Shown here in pieces: positions 26,790 through 34,463 of a DNA stretch of 38,960 bases (position 1 is its first letter; each line of letters starts with the position of its first letter). Below the pieces are notes generated by a model. The model searched no databases. It worked only from the letters and a program-made list of their open reading frames with translations, and was not told the origin of the DNA. Both the position numbers and the translations under genes were made by a program. The stretch is from Chloroflexota bacterium (GTDB lineage Bacteria > Chloroflexota > Dormibacteria > CF-121), in assembly GCA_005889345.1 (NCBI GenBank), contig VBFR01000186.1:1-38960 (forward strand), read 5' to 3'.

Positions 26790-28409
26790 GTGGAAACGGC
26801 TCCCCTGAGCGAACTCGATCTGGCGCGCCTCAAGGCCAGGCAAGCCTCGCGTCCCGCGGTCCACCCGGCGGCCGGGTGGCGGCGCCCCATACCGAACTGG
26901 CGTGACACCCTCGGTTGGACCGGGGTCGCGCTGACGCGTGAGCTGAAGACCTGGCACACCGCCCTGCCGGCGTTGGTGCGCAGCGATGCGGTCTTCAGCC
27001 TGATGCTCTGGGTTGCGGTCTTCAGTGTCGCCGCCGCCGTGGTCGCCGTCCCCAGCATCCCGATCTCGGTCCGCTACAGCGCCGGCCTGGCTGCGGTCGC
27101 CTACCTCTTTATCTGTGTCGAACTGACCCGCATCCAGCGGCCCGTTCCTGGGCGCCATGTGCTGCTCGGTGTGGCCGACCTCGCCGTGGTCATGGCGCTT
27201 GGCGCGCTCTCGGCCGGTTACGCGCCCTACGCGCATGTGCTGCTCTTCTTCGGGGCGGCGCGCCTGGCGGCCCGCTTCCGCGATCCGCGCATCCTCGCCG
27301 CCGGGCTCTTGCTCTTGTGGCCCTTCGAGGCGGCGGCTCACGCCGTGCCCCTCGCAATGCTGATGGACCTCTTTTTGGTCCTGATGACGATGTGGCTGGT
27401 CGTCTTCCTGACGACCTCGGCCGATGGGGCCAAGGAGACGATCGCGCGACAGGGCACGCTCGCCGCAGTCACCTCCGGGTTGGCGCGGGCCCGCGACGAG
27501 GAGGGCCTGTTCGCGCAGCTCGCCGGCCTGGCGCCGGCGCTCGCCCCCGAATGCGCCTGGGCCTTCTGGGTCAAGGATCCGGCGGGCGACGTGTTTCGCG
27601 CCGTTCGTTGGGCCGGGCTGAGCGATGGCGAGCTTCCCGGATTTACCTTTACGCCGACCCTCGGCGCCGATCCCAGCCAGGCGGTGCTCATCCAGGGCCC
27701 GCTGCCGGGCACCAGCTTCGGGGAGCGCACGCTGATCCAGCCAACGGCCGGCGAGGATGGCACCAACGGGTTGATCACCGTCGCCGGGCGTGCGGACGCG
27801 CTCGATCTGTCGACACAGGGGTTGATCCGCGCCCTTGGGGCTGAAATGGGCGCCACATTGCTGCGGCTGGCCACGCTCGACGAGGAGCGGCAGCAGACCG
27901 AGGCGATGGAGCAGGCGAACCGATTGGCCGGGCTCGCGGCGCCCTTCGCCGACGACCAGCGGGCGGCGCTCGGGGCGGTTCGGCCCGCGCTGGCGGACGT
28001 GCTGCGCTCCGAGAGCCTGCACCTCGAGTGGGTCAACGGCGACCGCCTGCAGCTGGTCATCCCCGAGGGCGATCCGCTCCAGGACCACGCGCCGAGCTGG
28101 CTGCCGCTCGCGGGAACCCGGACCGCCGAGGTGGAGCTCGAGGGCCGCGCCTTGCGCGAGCCGCTCGCCGGTCGCCGTCCGGAAGATCTCTTCGGGGTCC
28201 CGGCGGGGCTGCGGCACATCGCGGTCGCGCCGATTCAGTGTGGGGAGGTCGCGGGGACCCTGCAGATGGCGCGGCGCCTGCCGCGCGCCTACGCCGCCAG
28301 TGAAGTTCTGGTGCTCGAGCGCCTCGCAGAGCGCCTCGGTGTGTTGTTCGCGCCCGCCACGCCCGGGGCCAGCGTCGTAAATTCCACGACAGGGGGAGTA
28401 GTCCAGTGA
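26790..28409 (+). CDS. Membrane protein with GAF-like sensor domains, no kinase
   Basis: A 539-residue protein. Roughly six transmembrane helices lie between residues 55 and 220 (SLMLWVAVFSVAAAVVAVPS, LGVADLAVVMALGALSAGYA, LAMLMDLFLVLMTMWLVVFL). A cytoplasmic region follows that starts like a GAF domain (RQGTLAAVTSGLARARDEEG, ECAWAFWVKDPAGDVFRAVR) and ends with a second GAF-like stretch (HIAVAPIQCGEVAGTLQMAR, SEVLVLERLAERLGVLFAP). No histidine-kinase, GGDEF or other output domain follows, which is odd for this layout. GTG 26790 has GGGGG just upstream; TTG 26736 is an alternative. The end overlaps the next gene in GTGA. Confidence 0.77.
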   Translation: METAPLSELDLARLKARQASRPAVHPAAGWRRPIPNWRDTLGWTGVALTRELKTWHTALPALVRSDAVFSLMLWVAVFSVAAAVVAVPSIPISVRYSAGLAAVAYLFICVELTRIQRPVPGRHVLLGVADLAVVMALGALSAGYAPYAHVLLFFGAARLAARFRDPRILAAGLLLLWPFEAAAHAVPLAMLMDLFLVLMTMWLVVFLTTSADGAKETIARQGTLAAVTSGLARARDEEGLFAQLAGLAPALAPECAWAFWVKDPAGDVFRAVRWAGLSDGELPGFTFTPTLGADPSQAVLIQGPLPGTSFGERTLIQPTAGEDGTNGLITVAGRADALDLSTQGLIRALGAEMGATLLRLATLDEERQQTEAMEQANRLAGLAAPFADDQRAALGAVRPALADVLRSESLHLEWVNGDRLQLVIPEGDPLQDHAPSWLPLAGTRTAEVELEGRALREPLAGRRPEDLFGVPAGLRHIAVAPIQCGEVAGTLQMARRLPRAYAASEVLVLERLAERLGVLFAPATPGASVVNSTTGGVVQ

Positions 28410-28645
28410 TCAAGCAGACGGTCCGAGCGGCGAGCGACGCCGACGGGTTGGTCAACGAGATGCGCCAGCTGGCCCAGGGGGTGGTACCGGGCCAAACGAT
28501 CGACGACCCAGCTTATATGGAGCGAACCATCAGCACGCGCATTGCGACCTTCTTAATGGTGCTGCTCGTCACGATCATCTTTGCCACGTCGGCGCTGCCG
28601 GATGTCGGCCCGACGCTGGCGAAGGTCATCCAGGCGCATCTCTAG
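28406..28645 (+). CDS. Small single-pass membrane protein, 79 residues
   Basis: The GTG start (28406) overlaps the stop of the GAF protein in GTGA, so the two are translationally coupled and presumably work together. The N-terminal ~45 residues are polar and helical (DADGLVNEMRQLAQGVVPGQ). A single transmembrane helix follows, TRIATFLMVLLVTIIFATSA, and a short tail. No family is recognised. Given the coupling, it could be a partner or regulator of the GAF membrane protein. The 112 bases after it, up to the convergent Nudix gene, hold no feature I can support. Confidence 0.7.
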   Translation: MIKQTVRAASDADGLVNEMRQLAQGVVPGQTIDDPAYMERTISTRIATFLMVLLVTIIFATSALPDVGPTLAKVIQAHL

Positions 28646-28757
28646 CACGTCGCGGGCGGCTTCCGGGGCTCGCCGCTGTGTCTGACGCTTTTGCCCCCAA
28701 CTTGGTGCGTCGGAGAATGGCCGATTTATGACGTCGGCGCCAAAGCCCGCTTGACAC

Positions 28758-29258
28758 TTAGTGCGACTCGGGTTTCCAGGTATCCCCCAGCACGCGGACT
28801 GGGCCAGCGAAGTGCTCGGCGATGACCGCTCGGACGGCTTCGGCAATGGGTGGGCGGAAATCCAGCCGGGGGAGCTGGTCCGCCGACACCCACTGCCAGC
28901 CGGCGAGCACAGGATCGCGAGGGTCGAGCACGGGCGCGACCCCCTCCCCTATCTCTGCCTGAAAAATGAGGTTGACGACGTGGCGGTCGGGCGCCAGGCT
29001 CTCGCAGACAATCACCAGGCTCCCGACGCGCGCCTCCAGACTGAGCTCTTCCTTCAGCTCGCGGCCCAGGGCCGCCTCCAGCGTTTCGTGGCCCTCGAGC
29101 CGGCCGCCGGGAAGCACCCAGTAGCGCTGGCCACGCTTGCGATGCTCGACGAGCAGGATCTGGCTCTGGCGGACGATGATGGCCGCCACGCGCAGTTGCG
29201 GTGTCACGGGGTTAAAGGCCTGCACCAGCGACGCGAGACTGACCAGCGATGTGCTCAT
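28758..29258 (-). CDS. Nudix hydrolase
   Basis: A 166-residue hydrolase of nucleoside diphosphates linked to other moieties. The Nudix box is visible as GGRLEGHETLEAALGREL followed by KEELSL, fitting G-x5-E-x7-RE-x2-EE. The N-terminal strand PQLRVAAIIVRQSQILLVEH and YWVLPGG are typical of ADP-ribose- or (d)NTP-acting members; substrate is not evident. A GTG at 29267 is in frame, but AAGGAG (29271-29276) is 12 nt before ATG 29258 and only 3 nt before the GTG, so ATG is preferred. It follows the LysM gene by about 20 nt on the same strand and probably shares its LexA-controlled promoter. Confidence 0.92.
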   Translation of the reverse strand: MSTSLVSLASLVQAFNPVTPQLRVAAIIVRQSQILLVEHRKRGQRYWVLPGGRLEGHETLEAALGRELKEELSLEARVGSLVIVCESLAPDRHVVNLIFQAEIGEGVAPVLDPRDPVLAGWQWVSADQLPRLDFRPPIAEAVRAVIAEHFAGPVRVLGDTWKPESH

Positions 29259-29279
29259 CGTAGTCACAGGCTCCTTGCG

Positions 29280-29576
29280 CTACTCGCGCGGCAGCTGCAG
29301 CGCCTGCCCGGGCGTGAGCAGCGGTGTCGACAGCCGGTTCGCCTCGAGGATCGCTGCCACGCGTGGCCGCGGATCACCACGGTAGTGGGCGGCGGCGATA
29401 CTCCAGACCGTATCCCCCGGCGCGACGACGACCCGGTCGCTGGCCTGCGGCCCACTGCCATATGCCAGCCGGCCGGTCGCCAGCACAAGGGCCGCAACGA
29501 GGACCACGACGCGGCCCCAGCCGCGGCGGCGCTGAGGTCGAGGATACCGGTGTCGAACTCCGTCCTGCCAGAACAT
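29280..29576 (-). CDS. YneA-like LysM membrane protein, probable SOS cell-division inhibitor
   Basis: A 98-residue protein: a basic N-terminus (RHRYPRPQRRRGWGR), one membrane segment (VVVLVAALVLATGRLAYGS), then a LysM domain (DRVVVAPGDTVWSIAAAHYR...LLTPGQALQLPRE) facing the wall. Size, layout and divergence from lexA match YneA of Bacillus, which delays division during the SOS response. ATG 29576 is chosen. It lies inside the first LexA box (29571-29582), whereas the open frame to TTG 29618 would run through two boxes and the promoter. A promoter at 29590-29618 with LexA boxes on and around it makes SOS induction very likely. The YneA role is by analogy only. Confidence 0.82.
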   Translation of the reverse strand: MFWQDGVRHRYPRPQRRRGWGRVVVLVAALVLATGRLAYGSGPQASDRVVVAPGDTVWSIAAAHYRGDPRPRVAAILEANRLSTPLLTPGQALQLPRE

Positions 29577-29582
29577 CTGTTC
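29571..29582. promoter_or_regulatory. LexA box 1
   Basis: GAACATCTGTTC fits the Gram-positive LexA box (GAAC-N4-GTTC) perfectly. It covers the ATG of the LysM gene. Its centre is exactly 29 bp from that of box 2. Confidence 0.85.
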
Positions 29583-29589
29583 GGTCAAG

Positions 29590-29618
29590 ACGCTAACACG
29601 AACAAGCGTTCGCGTCAA
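29590..29618 (-). promoter_or_regulatory. Candidate LysM (yneA-like) gene promoter
   Basis: Minus strand: TTGACG (29613-29618), 17-nt spacer, TAGCGT (29590-29595). The -10 is weak, but the spacing is ideal and LexA box 2 sits between the hexamers. The leader would be about 7 nt. Confidence 0.45.
29599..29612. promoter_or_regulatory. LexA box 2
   Basis: CGAACAAGCGTTCG: both half-sites CGAAC and GTTCG are perfect. It lies in the spacer of the LysM gene promoter, where LexA would exclude RNA polymerase. Confidence 0.88.
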
Positions 29619-29627
29619 TCCCTCGCC

Positions 29628-29641
29628 CGAACAAGTGTTTG
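29628..29641. promoter_or_regulatory. LexA box 3
   Basis: CGAACAAGTGTTTG has one perfect half-site and one with a single change. Its centre is 29 bp from box 2, and it overlaps the -35 of the candidate lexA promoter. Confidence 0.78.
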
Positions 29642-29668
29642 CAATGGGGCGAACAGATGTGCTAGGAT
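29639..29668 (+). promoter_or_regulatory. Candidate lexA promoter
   Basis: TTGCAA (29639-29644), 18-nt spacer, TAGGAT (29663-29668). Box 3 overlaps the -35 and box 4 fills the spacer, which fits LexA autorepression. The leader to ATG 29884 would be about 210 nt. Confidence 0.45.
29650..29663. promoter_or_regulatory. LexA box 4 (degenerate)
   Basis: CGAACAGATGTGCT has a perfect left half CGAAC, while the right half is only GTGC. Its centre is 22 bp from box 3, about two helical turns. It lies between -35 and -10 of the candidate lexA promoter. Confidence 0.55.
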
Positions 29669-29883
29669 GCCCCTGTTTTGGAGAAACGCGGCGGCCGGTC
29701 GACCGCTGGCTTTGCCCGAAAAATCGACCGATTCGGCCCGGAAATTACTGTGCTACCATGCTGTGATCGCGGTCTGAACCCCTCCTCTCCCCCCTCCCTG
29801 GACGCGCCGTTTGGGACGGCGCTGGGCGCGAGATGATCGGCTCTTGGCCGTCGACGACATCGGCGATAAAGGGAGGGGACGAT
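29669..29883 (+). other. Long lexA leader region
   Basis: About 215 bases separate the LexA boxes from the lexA start. They contain a polypyrimidine stretch around 29778-29802, a three-codon ORF (ATG CTG TGA, 29758-29766) and a second in-frame ATG at 29833 lacking a good Shine-Dalgarno sequence. A TACCAT box at 29754 could be an alternative -10. No clear terminator or riboswitch fold is seen. Confidence 0.35.
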
Positions 29884-30519
29884 ATGCCGGAACCGTTGAC
29901 CAGCAGGCAGCGGGAGATCCTGGAGTACCTTCGGTTTCGACAGAAGATCCGCAGTTACCCGCCGACCGTTCGCGAAATTGGCGAAGCGGTCGGACTCTCC
30001 TCCAGCTCCACGGTTCAGAACCACCTCAACACTCTGGAGCGGAAGGGCTACATCCGGCGCGATCCGACCAAGTCGCGCACCATCGAAGTCGTCGACATCG
30101 ACGAAATGCAGGCCAAACTCAGCAAGGTCGTGGCGGTCCCCCTGGTGGGCCGCGTCGCCGCCGGCCAGCCGATCCTCGCCGAAGAGAACATCGAGGATCA
30201 CCTGGTCCTCAGCCAGGAATTGGTCGGCTCGGACACGGCCTTCGCCCTCGAGGTCCATGGCGACAGCATGAAGGACGTCGGCATCCTCTCCGGTGATTTT
30301 GTCGTGGTCCGCCCCGGCAAAGATGCGCCCAATGGCAGCATCGTTGTCGCCCGGCTGGAAGACGACCAGACCAACGAGTCCACGGCCACCGTCAAGCGGC
30401 TCTTCCGCGAGGCCAACCGCGTGCGGCTGCAAGCGGAAAACCCGGCGTATGAGCCGATCTACAGTACGGCCGCCCAGCTCGAGGGCCAGGTGGTCGCGGT
30501 CGTGCGACTGCTGCGCTGA
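29884..30519 (+). CDS. lexA: SOS repressor LexA
   Basis: A 211-residue repressor-protease that shuts off SOS genes until RecA filaments trigger self-cleavage. The N-terminal winged helix (LTSRQREILEYLRFRQKIRS, PPTVREIGEAVGLSSSSTVQ) binds the boxes upstream. The cleavage site is A93-G94 in GRVAAGQP, the catalytic serine S128 in VHGDSMKD and lysine K171 in TATVKRLF. ATG 29884 is preferred over 29833 because homologues begin MPEPLTSRQREI and GGGAGGGG lies just upstream (29871-29878). It is divergent from the YneA-like LysM gene, as in Bacillus, and convergent with hflX. Confidence 0.97.
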   Translation: MPEPLTSRQREILEYLRFRQKIRSYPPTVREIGEAVGLSSSSTVQNHLNTLERKGYIRRDPTKSRTIEVVDIDEMQAKLSKVVAVPLVGRVAAGQPILAEENIEDHLVLSQELVGSDTAFALEVHGDSMKDVGILSGDFVVVRPGKDAPNGSIVVARLEDDQTNESTATVKRLFREANRVRLQAENPAYEPIYSTAAQLEGQVVAVVRLLR

Positions 30520-30522
30520 CGG

Positions 30523-30541
30523 CGCAGCGCTAAGCGCTGCG
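30523..30541. terminator. Hairpin between convergent lexA and hflX
   Basis: CGCAGCGC (30523-30530) and GCGCTGCG (30534-30541) are perfect inverted arms around TAA. The hairpin starts 3 nt after the lexA stop and includes the last codons and stop of hflX. No T-run follows on either strand, so it may act as a bidirectional but imperfect terminator. Confidence 0.4.
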
Positions 30542-31822
30542 GTCCACGCCGGGAAAGCGGAAACGATCGAACTTCGTCAGCAGCCGTCGCGGTAAGGCGC
30601 CGCGCATCAGCACCCCGTCGCCGCGGTAGTCGACGGTCTCGACATTTCCATGGGCATGAAATTCTGCCTGGCGCGCGTTCTCGCTGTAGGGCAGCAGCAC
30701 CTCGATCGGCACCATTTCACCGGGCAGCGCGTGGGCGATCGCGCGGCCCAGCGGCTCGAGTCCGGTTTTCCGTAGCGCCGAAATCGGCACCACGGCGAGA
30801 TATGGCGACCAGTCCTCGGCGAGCAGCTGCTCGACAGCCAATGGGCTCAGCTGATCCACCTTGTTGAGCGCCAGCACCTTCGGTTTCTCCAACGCGCTCA
30901 GGTCTTGGAGCGTTTCGTGGACCGCTTCCATTTGGTCGCGTCCGTTGTAACGCGTCGCATCGAGCACGTGGAGCAGCAGGTCGGCTTGCTGCACCTCTTC
31001 GAGCGTGGCCTTGAAGGCGGCCACCAGGTCAGTGGGGAGCTTCTGGATGAAACCGACGGTGTCGGTGAAGAGGACCTCGCGCCGGTTGGGCAGCCGCACC
31101 AGGCGCGTCGTCGGGTCGAGGGTGACGAACAGCGCGTCTTCCACCCGCACCTGCGCGTGGGTCAGGACGTGAAGCAAGGTCGACTTGCCGCTGTTGGTAT
31201 AGCCGACGATGGCGACCACCGGATAGGCCGCGCGGCGGCGTCCCTCGCGGCGCAATTCCCGCTGCTTGCGAATCTCCTTGATCTCCCGGTCGAGCTCGCG
31301 GATGCGGTGACGAATCCGCCGGCGGTCGCTCTCGAGTTTCTGCTCGCCCGGGCCGCGGGTACCGACGCCCGCACCGAGGCCGGAGAGGTCGCGACCCCCC
31401 TGCAGGCGCGGCAGCAGGTGATGCAGTTGCGCCGCCTCGACTTGCAGCCGGCCTTCTTTGGTGCGGGCCCGCTGGGCAAAGATGTCCAGGATCAACTCGG
31501 TGCGGTCGATCACCTTGACGTCGAGCTTCTTTTCCAGGTTGCGCTGCTGGCGCGGTGAGAGCTCCTCGTTGAAGACCAGCAGGTTGAAGTCCGCCTCGTG
31601 CTTGAGCGCGTGCAGCGCCTCGACCTTTCCCTTGCCGAGGAACAGCGCGGGATCGGGTTTTGGGCGACGCTGCGTGTCGGTGCCGACCACGACCACGCCG
31701 GCTGTTCTCGCCAGCTCGCTCAGCTCGAGCATCTGCTCTTCCACGGCGGCCAGCCCCTGGTCCTCGTAGTCGAGCGACATCAAATAGGCACGCTCGTGCC
31801 TGCCGTTGGAGTTCCGGATCAA
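30530..31822 (-). CDS. hflX: Ribosome-associated GTPase HflX
   Basis: A 430-residue GTPase that splits or rescues stalled ribosomes. The N-terminal HflX domain has KPDPALFLGKGKVEALHALK, DLLVFNEELSPRQQRNLE-like residues and GVGTRGPGEQKLESDRRRIR, followed by a helical linker. The G domain carries VVAIVGYTNSGKSTLLHVLT, DTVGFI, LALNKVDQL and PISALRKTG. The frame is open to 32089 inside miaA. I choose TTG 31822, which overlaps the miaA stop in TTGA, because the first family-like segment (RHERAYLMSLDY) begins a few codons later. Gene order miaA-hflX, usual in many bacteria, supports co-transcription. Its 3' end forms half of a hairpin shared with lexA. Confidence 0.94.
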   Translation of the reverse strand: MIRNSNGRHERAYLMSLDYEDQGLAAVEEQMLELSELARTAGVVVVGTDTQRRPKPDPALFLGKGKVEALHALKHEADFNLLVFNEELSPRQQRNLEKKLDVKVIDRTELILDIFAQRARTKEGRLQVEAAQLHHLLPRLQGGRDLSGLGAGVGTRGPGEQKLESDRRRIRHRIRELDREIKEIRKQRELRREGRRRAAYPVVAIVGYTNSGKSTLLHVLTHAQVRVEDALFVTLDPTTRLVRLPNRREVLFTDTVGFIQKLPTDLVAAFKATLEEVQQADLLLHVLDATRYNGRDQMEAVHETLQDLSALEKPKVLALNKVDQLSPLAVEQLLAEDWSPYLAVVPISALRKTGLEPLGRAIAHALPGEMVPIEVLLPYSENARQAEFHAHGNVETVDYRGDGVLMRGALPRRLLTKFDRFRFPGVDRSA

Positions 31823-32721
31823 CTCGCCTCTGCCGACATGATACCCACGCGCAGACGCTCCACAATCATGTCCGGATCCGCCGGAAGCCACTGCACGCGA
31901 CGGTCGGCGCGAAACCAGGTCAGCTGGCGGCGCGCATATTGGCGCACCTGGCGCACCGTGGACTCCCGGGCTTCCGCCAGTGAAAGCCGACCCTCGAGAT
32001 GGGCGGCCAGCTCCGGATAGCCGTGGCCGAGGCGTTGCATGTCGGCCGCTGGAAATTCGCGGCGAATTCGGGCCACCTCCTCCACCCAACCACCGTCGAT
32101 CATGGCGGTGACGCGCGACTCGATGCGCTGGTCCAGGACCGCAAGCGGCACGTCGAGCCCGATGAGGGTCGTCGACCAGGGCGGTGGAGTCGACGCGCGT
32201 GCCCGGGTCGGAGGCAGACCGGTCGCCGCATGAATCTCGAGCGCGCGGATCAGGCGGCGCGGGTTGCGCTGCGCGCGATCGGCAGCCTCGGGATCGATGG
32301 CCTGCAGCTCGGCCGCGAGTGCATCCGGCCCCTCCTCATCGAGGCGCTGCTCGAGCGCCGCCCGGAATGCCGGGTCGGGCGGCGCATCACCCAGATTCCA
32401 GCCGTCGAGTAGCGCTCGAAGATAGAGGCCGCTCCCCCCCTGCAACACGGGAAGCCCGCCGCTGTGGTGGATCTCCGCAATCGCAGCTGTGGCCAATCGT
32501 TGGTAGTCGGCAACCGTGAAGGGCGTACCAGGGTCGACGACGTCGAGCAACCGGCATGCCAGCCCGCCCAGCTCTTTCGGTGTGGGCTTGTTCGTGCCGA
32601 TGTCGGAGTGCCGATAGACTTGCCGCGAATCCACCGAGACCAACTCGCCGTTGAGGCGATGCGCCGCCGCGATCGCGACCGCCGTCTTTCCACTGGCGGT
32701 GGGTCCCACGATGGCCACCAT
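31819..32721 (-). CDS. miaA: tRNA dimethylallyltransferase
   Basis: A 300-residue enzyme that adds a dimethylallyl group to N6 of A37 in tRNAs reading codons that start with U. It shows the P-loop GPTASGKTAVA, the substrate loop SVDSRQVYRHSDIGTNKP, the DYQRLATAAIAEI helix, VLQGGSGLYLRALLDG, RNPRRLIRALEIH and GHGYPELAAHLEGRL near the C-terminus, followed by RQYARRQLTWFR, all diagnostic. It starts 12 nt after the mutL stop and is translationally coupled to hflX. Its product is the substrate of MiaB, whose gene lies at the head of the same cluster. Confidence 0.96.
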   Translation of the reverse strand: MVAIVGPTASGKTAVAIAAAHRLNGELVSVDSRQVYRHSDIGTNKPTPKELGGLACRLLDVVDPGTPFTVADYQRLATAAIAEIHHSGGLPVLQGGSGLYLRALLDGWNLGDAPPDPAFRAALEQRLDEEGPDALAAELQAIDPEAADRAQRNPRRLIRALEIHAATGLPPTRARASTPPPWSTTLIGLDVPLAVLDQRIESRVTAMIDGGWVEEVARIRREFPAADMQRLGHGYPELAAHLEGRLSLAEARESTVRQVRQYARRQLTWFRADRRVQWLPADPDMIVERLRVGIMSAEAS

Positions 32722-32732
32722 GCGCAGGTTGC

Positions 32733-34463
32733 CTACGGCCGTTTGAACAGTCGCCTCAACTGGTCATCCGGCAGGATCACGGTCGTCGGCCGCCCGTGCG
32801 GGCAGCTGATCGGCTCCTCGGTCACCGCCAGCGAGCTCAGCAGTTGGCGCGCGGATTCGGGCGACATCGCGTCGCCGAAACGAACCGCGCTGTGGCAGGC
32901 GAGCAGCGCCGCTGTCTCGCGCAGCCGGCGGTCGGGTGTTCGCTCGCCGAGCAGGTCTGTGAGGAGCAGCTCGAGCACGCGAGCGACGCGAGGTTCCGGC
33001 ATGTCGGCCGGTGCCGCGCGAATTCGAATGGTATGGGGCCCGAAGCGCTCGCCCTCGAAACCCAGCGTCTGCAGCCACGACTCGTGCTCCTGGAAGGCCG
33101 CGATCTGGCCCGGTGTGAGGTCGAGCACGTGCGGGATCAGGAGCAGCTGACTCGATGGCTGCCGCTGCTCGAGGCGACGGACGATGCGGTCGAAGAGGAC
33201 TCGCTCGTGCGCGGCATGCTGGTCGATCAGCACCACCGCGCGCGGCGCCTCCGCCACGAGGTAGCCATGCAGCAGCTGCCCGATGAACTCCAGCGGTGGC
33301 AGCCGCGGACCTTCCCTCCCCTCGGCGCCGCCGATCTCCCTCGCCTCTGCGCGCTCGATCTCCTCCCCCGCTTGCGGGGAAGGGTTACGGTTGGGGGTGG
33401 GCGCCGTCTCGCGCAGCTCGAGCAACGACCCACCCGCCGCCGACTGCAGCTCATAGATCGGGCTCTTCCGAAGCGCGCGGTAGCAGGCGCGCTCGACTGC
33501 CCCGAAGGTAGCACCCTCGTTGCGAAAGCGGACTTCACGCTTGGTGGGATGAACGTTGACGTCGACCTCGGCGGGATCCACGTGCAGATCGAGGACCGCC
33601 AGAGGGAATCGATCGGGCTCGCGCAGTCCGCGATAGGCCTGCTCCACCGCGAACGCCAGGTTGCGATGGTGGATGCGACGCCCGTTGAGGAGGATCACGA
33701 CGTGGTCGCGGCTGGCCCGGTGCAAGGCCGGCGGACTGATCAGGCCGCTGACGATGCCATCGTCGACGGCGAGCATGGCGGCAGCCGTCGGCGGATCGTA
33801 AACGGCGGCAAAGGCCGCGCGCCGGTCCCCGTTTCCAGGGGTTTCCAGCACGCGCCGCCCATCGACGTCGAGCATGATCGCGATGGCAGGCTGCGCCAAC
33901 GCCAGCTCGCCCACCATTCGCACGATGATCGCGGTTTCAGTTCCGGGTTGCTTGAGGAATTTGAGACGGGCCGGAGTATTGAAGAACAGCCGCCTGACGC
34001 TGACGCGACTCCCGGCCGGACTCCCTGCCGGACCAGCGGCGATTTGCGCGCCGCCCTCAACCAGCACCTGGTACCCCTCTCCCCTATCGCGCGGCCGGCT
34101 GACCGCCTCCACGCGCGCGACCGCGGCAATGCTCGCCAGCGCCTCGCCCCGGAATCCGAGGGTGTGAATCGTTCGCAGGTCGTCGAGCGAGCGGATCTTG
34201 CTCGTGGCGTGCCGGCGAAACGCCAGCGGCAGGTCGACCGCGGCCATCCCCTCGCCGTCGTCGACCACCTCGATCAAACGCTGCCCGGCGGCCTCGATGC
34301 TGACCTGGATCCTCGACGCGCCGGCATCGATCGCGTTCTCCACAAGCTCCTTGACCACCGCTGCGGGTCGATCGACCACCTCGCCCGCGGCGATGCCGTC
34401 GGCGACTGCGGCCGGCAGGATGGTGATGCGGGCGGGCTCGAGGCCGGTCTCAGGGGGTGACAT
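32733..34463 (-). CDS. mutL: DNA mismatch repair protein MutL
   Basis: A 576-residue GHKL ATPase that links MutS to strand removal. The N-terminal ATPase has ITILPAAVADGIAAGEVVDR, VKELVENAIDAGASRI, DDGEGM, TLGFRGEALASIA and GSRVSVRRLFFNTPARLKFL. A low-complexity linker follows (about 345-395), then a C-terminal domain with DQHAAHERVLFDRI, ACHSAVRFGD and CPHGRPT. These resemble the metal-binding endonuclease motif set, but the last acidic residue of DQHA-x2-E-x4-E is Asp. ATG 34463 overlaps the mutS end by 14 nt; the longer frame to 34580 has no homology. The linker contains an in-frame GC-rich repeat (33362-33397). Confidence 0.96.
   Translation of the reverse strand: MSPPETGLEPARITILPAAVADGIAAGEVVDRPAAVVKELVENAIDAGASRIQVSIEAAGQRLIEVVDDGEGMAAVDLPLAFRRHATSKIRSLDDLRTIHTLGFRGEALASIAAVARVEAVSRPRDRGEGYQVLVEGGAQIAAGPAGSPAGSRVSVRRLFFNTPARLKFLKQPGTETAIIVRMVGELALAQPAIAIMLDVDGRRVLETPGNGDRRAAFAAVYDPPTAAAMLAVDDGIVSGLISPPALHRASRDHVVILLNGRRIHHRNLAFAVEQAYRGLREPDRFPLAVLDLHVDPAEVDVNVHPTKREVRFRNEGATFGAVERACYRALRKSPIYELQSAAGGSLLELRETAPTPNRNPSPQAGEEIERAEAREIGGAEGREGPRLPPLEFIGQLLHGYLVAEAPRAVVLIDQHAAHERVLFDRIVRRLEQRQPSSQLLLIPHVLDLTPGQIAAFQEHESWLQTLGFEGERFGPHTIRIRAAPADMPEPRVARVLELLLTDLLGERTPDRRLRETAALLACHSAVRFGDAMSPESARQLLSSLAVTEEPISCPHGRPTTVILPDDQLRRLFKRP
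33362..33397. repeat. Small GC-rich palindromic repeat, copy 2 (in the mutL linker)
   Basis: The plus strand contains CCTCCCCCGCTTGCGGGG, then AAGGGTTACGGTTGGGGG. It matches the kgd copy at 9394-9428 over most of its length, with a 3-base insertion. The core CCCCGCTTGCGGGG is a near-perfect hairpin. In mutL it reads as PNRNPSPQAGEE in the interdomain linker, in the same orientation to the gene as in kgd. Confidence 0.6.

Noticed and set aside
32796-34460. A 554-codon plus-strand open frame
   Set aside because: It is antisense to mutL over its whole length, has no recognisable domain and is rich in Arg/Ala/Gly/His, as expected for a shadow frame in GC-rich DNA.
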